Below, piece by piece: positions 63,320 to 64,000 of a DNA stretch of 64,000 nucleotides. Location of the stretch: assembly GCF_003025555.1 (NCBI RefSeq), contig NZ_PYMH01000001.1, positions 1,116,001-1,180,000 of the forward strand. Direction: 5' to 3'. Under the pieces are notes generated by a model. It was not told where the DNA came from. It did no database searches and saw only the letters and a list, made by a program, of their open reading frames with translations. Source of the stretch: Photobacterium lutimaris (GTDB lineage Bacteria > Pseudomonadota > Gammaproteobacteria > Enterobacterales > Vibrionaceae). Each line of letters begins with the position of its first letter. Position 1 is the stretch's first letter. Both the position numbers and the translations under genes were made by a program.

Positions 63320-63838
63320 CTAAAAACTTGATAAGCTTCTGTTGTTAAAAACAAAAAAAGCAGCAATCATCTTCCGATGATTGCTGCTCAATTGATGGAT
63401 GCTAACGTTAGACACGTTACTTTTGCTAGCATTTTCACGACCAAGTGATGCAGATCCATGTGTATTAGACATCGCTGCATTCGCAGGTGCATAGCGATAG
63501 AAACACACCAAAGAACTGGCCGAAACTTGCTTAGCAAAATATAGGTATGTTAGTGACAGTAAAGAAAACAAGGTGCGAACCTGTGCCGCACAACATTGGT
63601 GATTACGCTTCCAACGAGCGTAAGAAACATCGCACCAATACCTAACTTGCTTACCAAGCATGTCACCAACACGAATATAAAGCTGGTTATAATCCGACGC
63701 TATCTCATCCAGTTCCTTGTCAGAGCTGGAGACAAGACTTTCGCTGGCATTGATACAGACACACGAATAAATAGCATTAGCCAGAATGCGTAAGACACCC
63801 TGGATAAATACTAATAACGTGGCTGAATCAAATTTCAT
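63320..63838 (-). CDS. Leader ORF of PTS system B, unknown function
   Basis: From ATG 63838, with AGGGG eight bases upstream, a frame of 172 codons starts MKFDSATLLVFIQGVLRIL and includes SSDKELDEIASDYNQLYIRV (38-57), which lines up loosely with TDELDTLAKQWCGVWDSV of the system A leader. It reads through the terminator and stops 10 bases before IIB. No family is recognised. As in system A, either a real small protein or an attenuator that happens to be open. Confidence 0.35.
   Translation of the reverse strand: MKFDSATLLVFIQGVLRILANAIYSCVCINASESLVSSSDKELDEIASDYNQLYIRVGDMLGKQVRYWCDVSYARWKRNHQCCAAQVRTLFSLLSLTYLYFAKQVSASSLVCFYRYAPANAAMSNTHGSASLGRENASKSNVSNVSIHQLSSNHRKMIAAFFVFNNRSLSSF
63353..63388 (-). 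terminator. Intrinsic terminator in the leader of PTS system B
   Basis: GCAGCAATCAT pairs perfectly with ATGATTGCTGC (11 bp, 6-base loop) and is followed by seven Us on the minus strand. It lies 44 bases before the IIB start, so the operon is subject to termination in its leader. Confidence 0.9.
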
Positions 63839-63867
63839 CGAAGTATCCCCTGTAAAGATACGCAAAT

Positions 63868-63908
63868 CTTATACAGTAAAACTAAATTAAGATGTGATGT
63901 GATTCACA
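63868..63908 (-). promoter_or_regulatory. CRP site with class II promoter geometry
   Basis: TGTGATGTGATTCACA (63893-63908) contains a perfect TGTGA-N6-TCACA. On the minus strand TATAAG (63873-63868) is a fair -10 box, with its centre 30 bases from the CRP centre, which puts CRP at about -41.5, the class II position. The leader ORF of system B starts about 30 bases downstream. Catabolite control of the alpha-mannosidase operon is therefore likely. Confidence 0.75.
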
Positions 63909-64000
63909 ATTGAATATAAACTAATATTTCATATTGTCATTAATGACGCCCCTCACAATTATCAATAAATAAAGAGGCATCATTCATTATTTATAAAATG

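Noticed and set aside
63310..63366. 19-codon N-terminal extension of IIB in system B
   Set aside because: It would be translated from the terminator stem; MYIVCVAACPTG matches the start of IIB in system A.

Overview
The window looks like a chromosomal segment of a marine gammaproteobacterium of the Vibrionaceae, most likely Photobacterium or a close relative. This rests on ArfA of the enteric/vibrio type, an MSHA-pilin-like protein, integron attC sites resembling the V. cholerae VCR repeats, a DUF3012 lipoprotein and split fructose-type PTS proteins. The genus is an inference. I saw no rRNA, tRNA or CRISPR array.

Layout. 0-6.5 kb: ribosome-rescue factor ArfA, a secreted serine hydrolase, a MaoC hydratase, an MshA-like protein without a processing site, a MurE paralog, a small zinc-ribbon membrane protein, and three decayed genes (an unknown membrane protein, a LysR fragment, an rpiB fragment). 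6.6-17.2 kb: inositol cluster 1, with iolC-DUF2090, iolD, iolE and iolA on the minus strand, divergent from a sugar ABC importer on the plus strand. 17.3-25 kb: an accessory region with an HD hydrolase, a TrmK-like methyltransferase, three GNAT acetyltransferases, a SAM methyltransferase, three IS110-type transposase relics, and a short integron cassette array: three cassettes, all on the minus strand, each followed by an attC site. 25-30.3 kb: an envelope locus with two probable outer-membrane barrels, a repeat-containing secreted protein, a DUF1254/DUF1214 protein and a LysR regulator. 30.6-48.7 kb: inositol cluster 2, with two RpiR regulators, second copies of iolB, iolC, iolD, iolE and a second iolG-like dehydrogenase, a class II aldolase, an IolI/IolE-like isomerase, a DMT permease, a lone dihydrolipoyl dehydrogenase, an MFS inositol-type transporter and a LysR regulator. 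48.7-51.8 kb: a cytoplasmic phosphoesterase, a cation/proton antiporter and a secreted EEP-family hydrolase. 51.9-64 kb: two fructose-family PTS IIB/IIC pairs. One pair sits with exported phosphoesterases, the other with a GH38 alpha-mannosidase; a single HPr-EI-IIA fusion and a SemiSWEET lie between them.

How it works together. The window can encode import of inositols by two routes (ABC and MFS), oxidation by IolG-type dehydrogenases, and then two parallel sets of IolE, IolD, IolB and IolC. The final aldolase step differs between the clusters: a DUF2090 domain fused to IolC in cluster 1, a separate IolJ-like aldolase in cluster 2. Only one iolA is present and may serve both. Nine 14-bp palindromes of the form GRAA-N6-TTTC lie in front of the iol operons, both transporters and the first rpiR gene, which marks a candidate RpiR/IolR regulon. 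The PTS region pairs two related leader regions (CRP-type promoter, leader ORF, intrinsic terminator, then IIB) with two sugar-processing operons that appear to draw phosphate from one multidomain donor.
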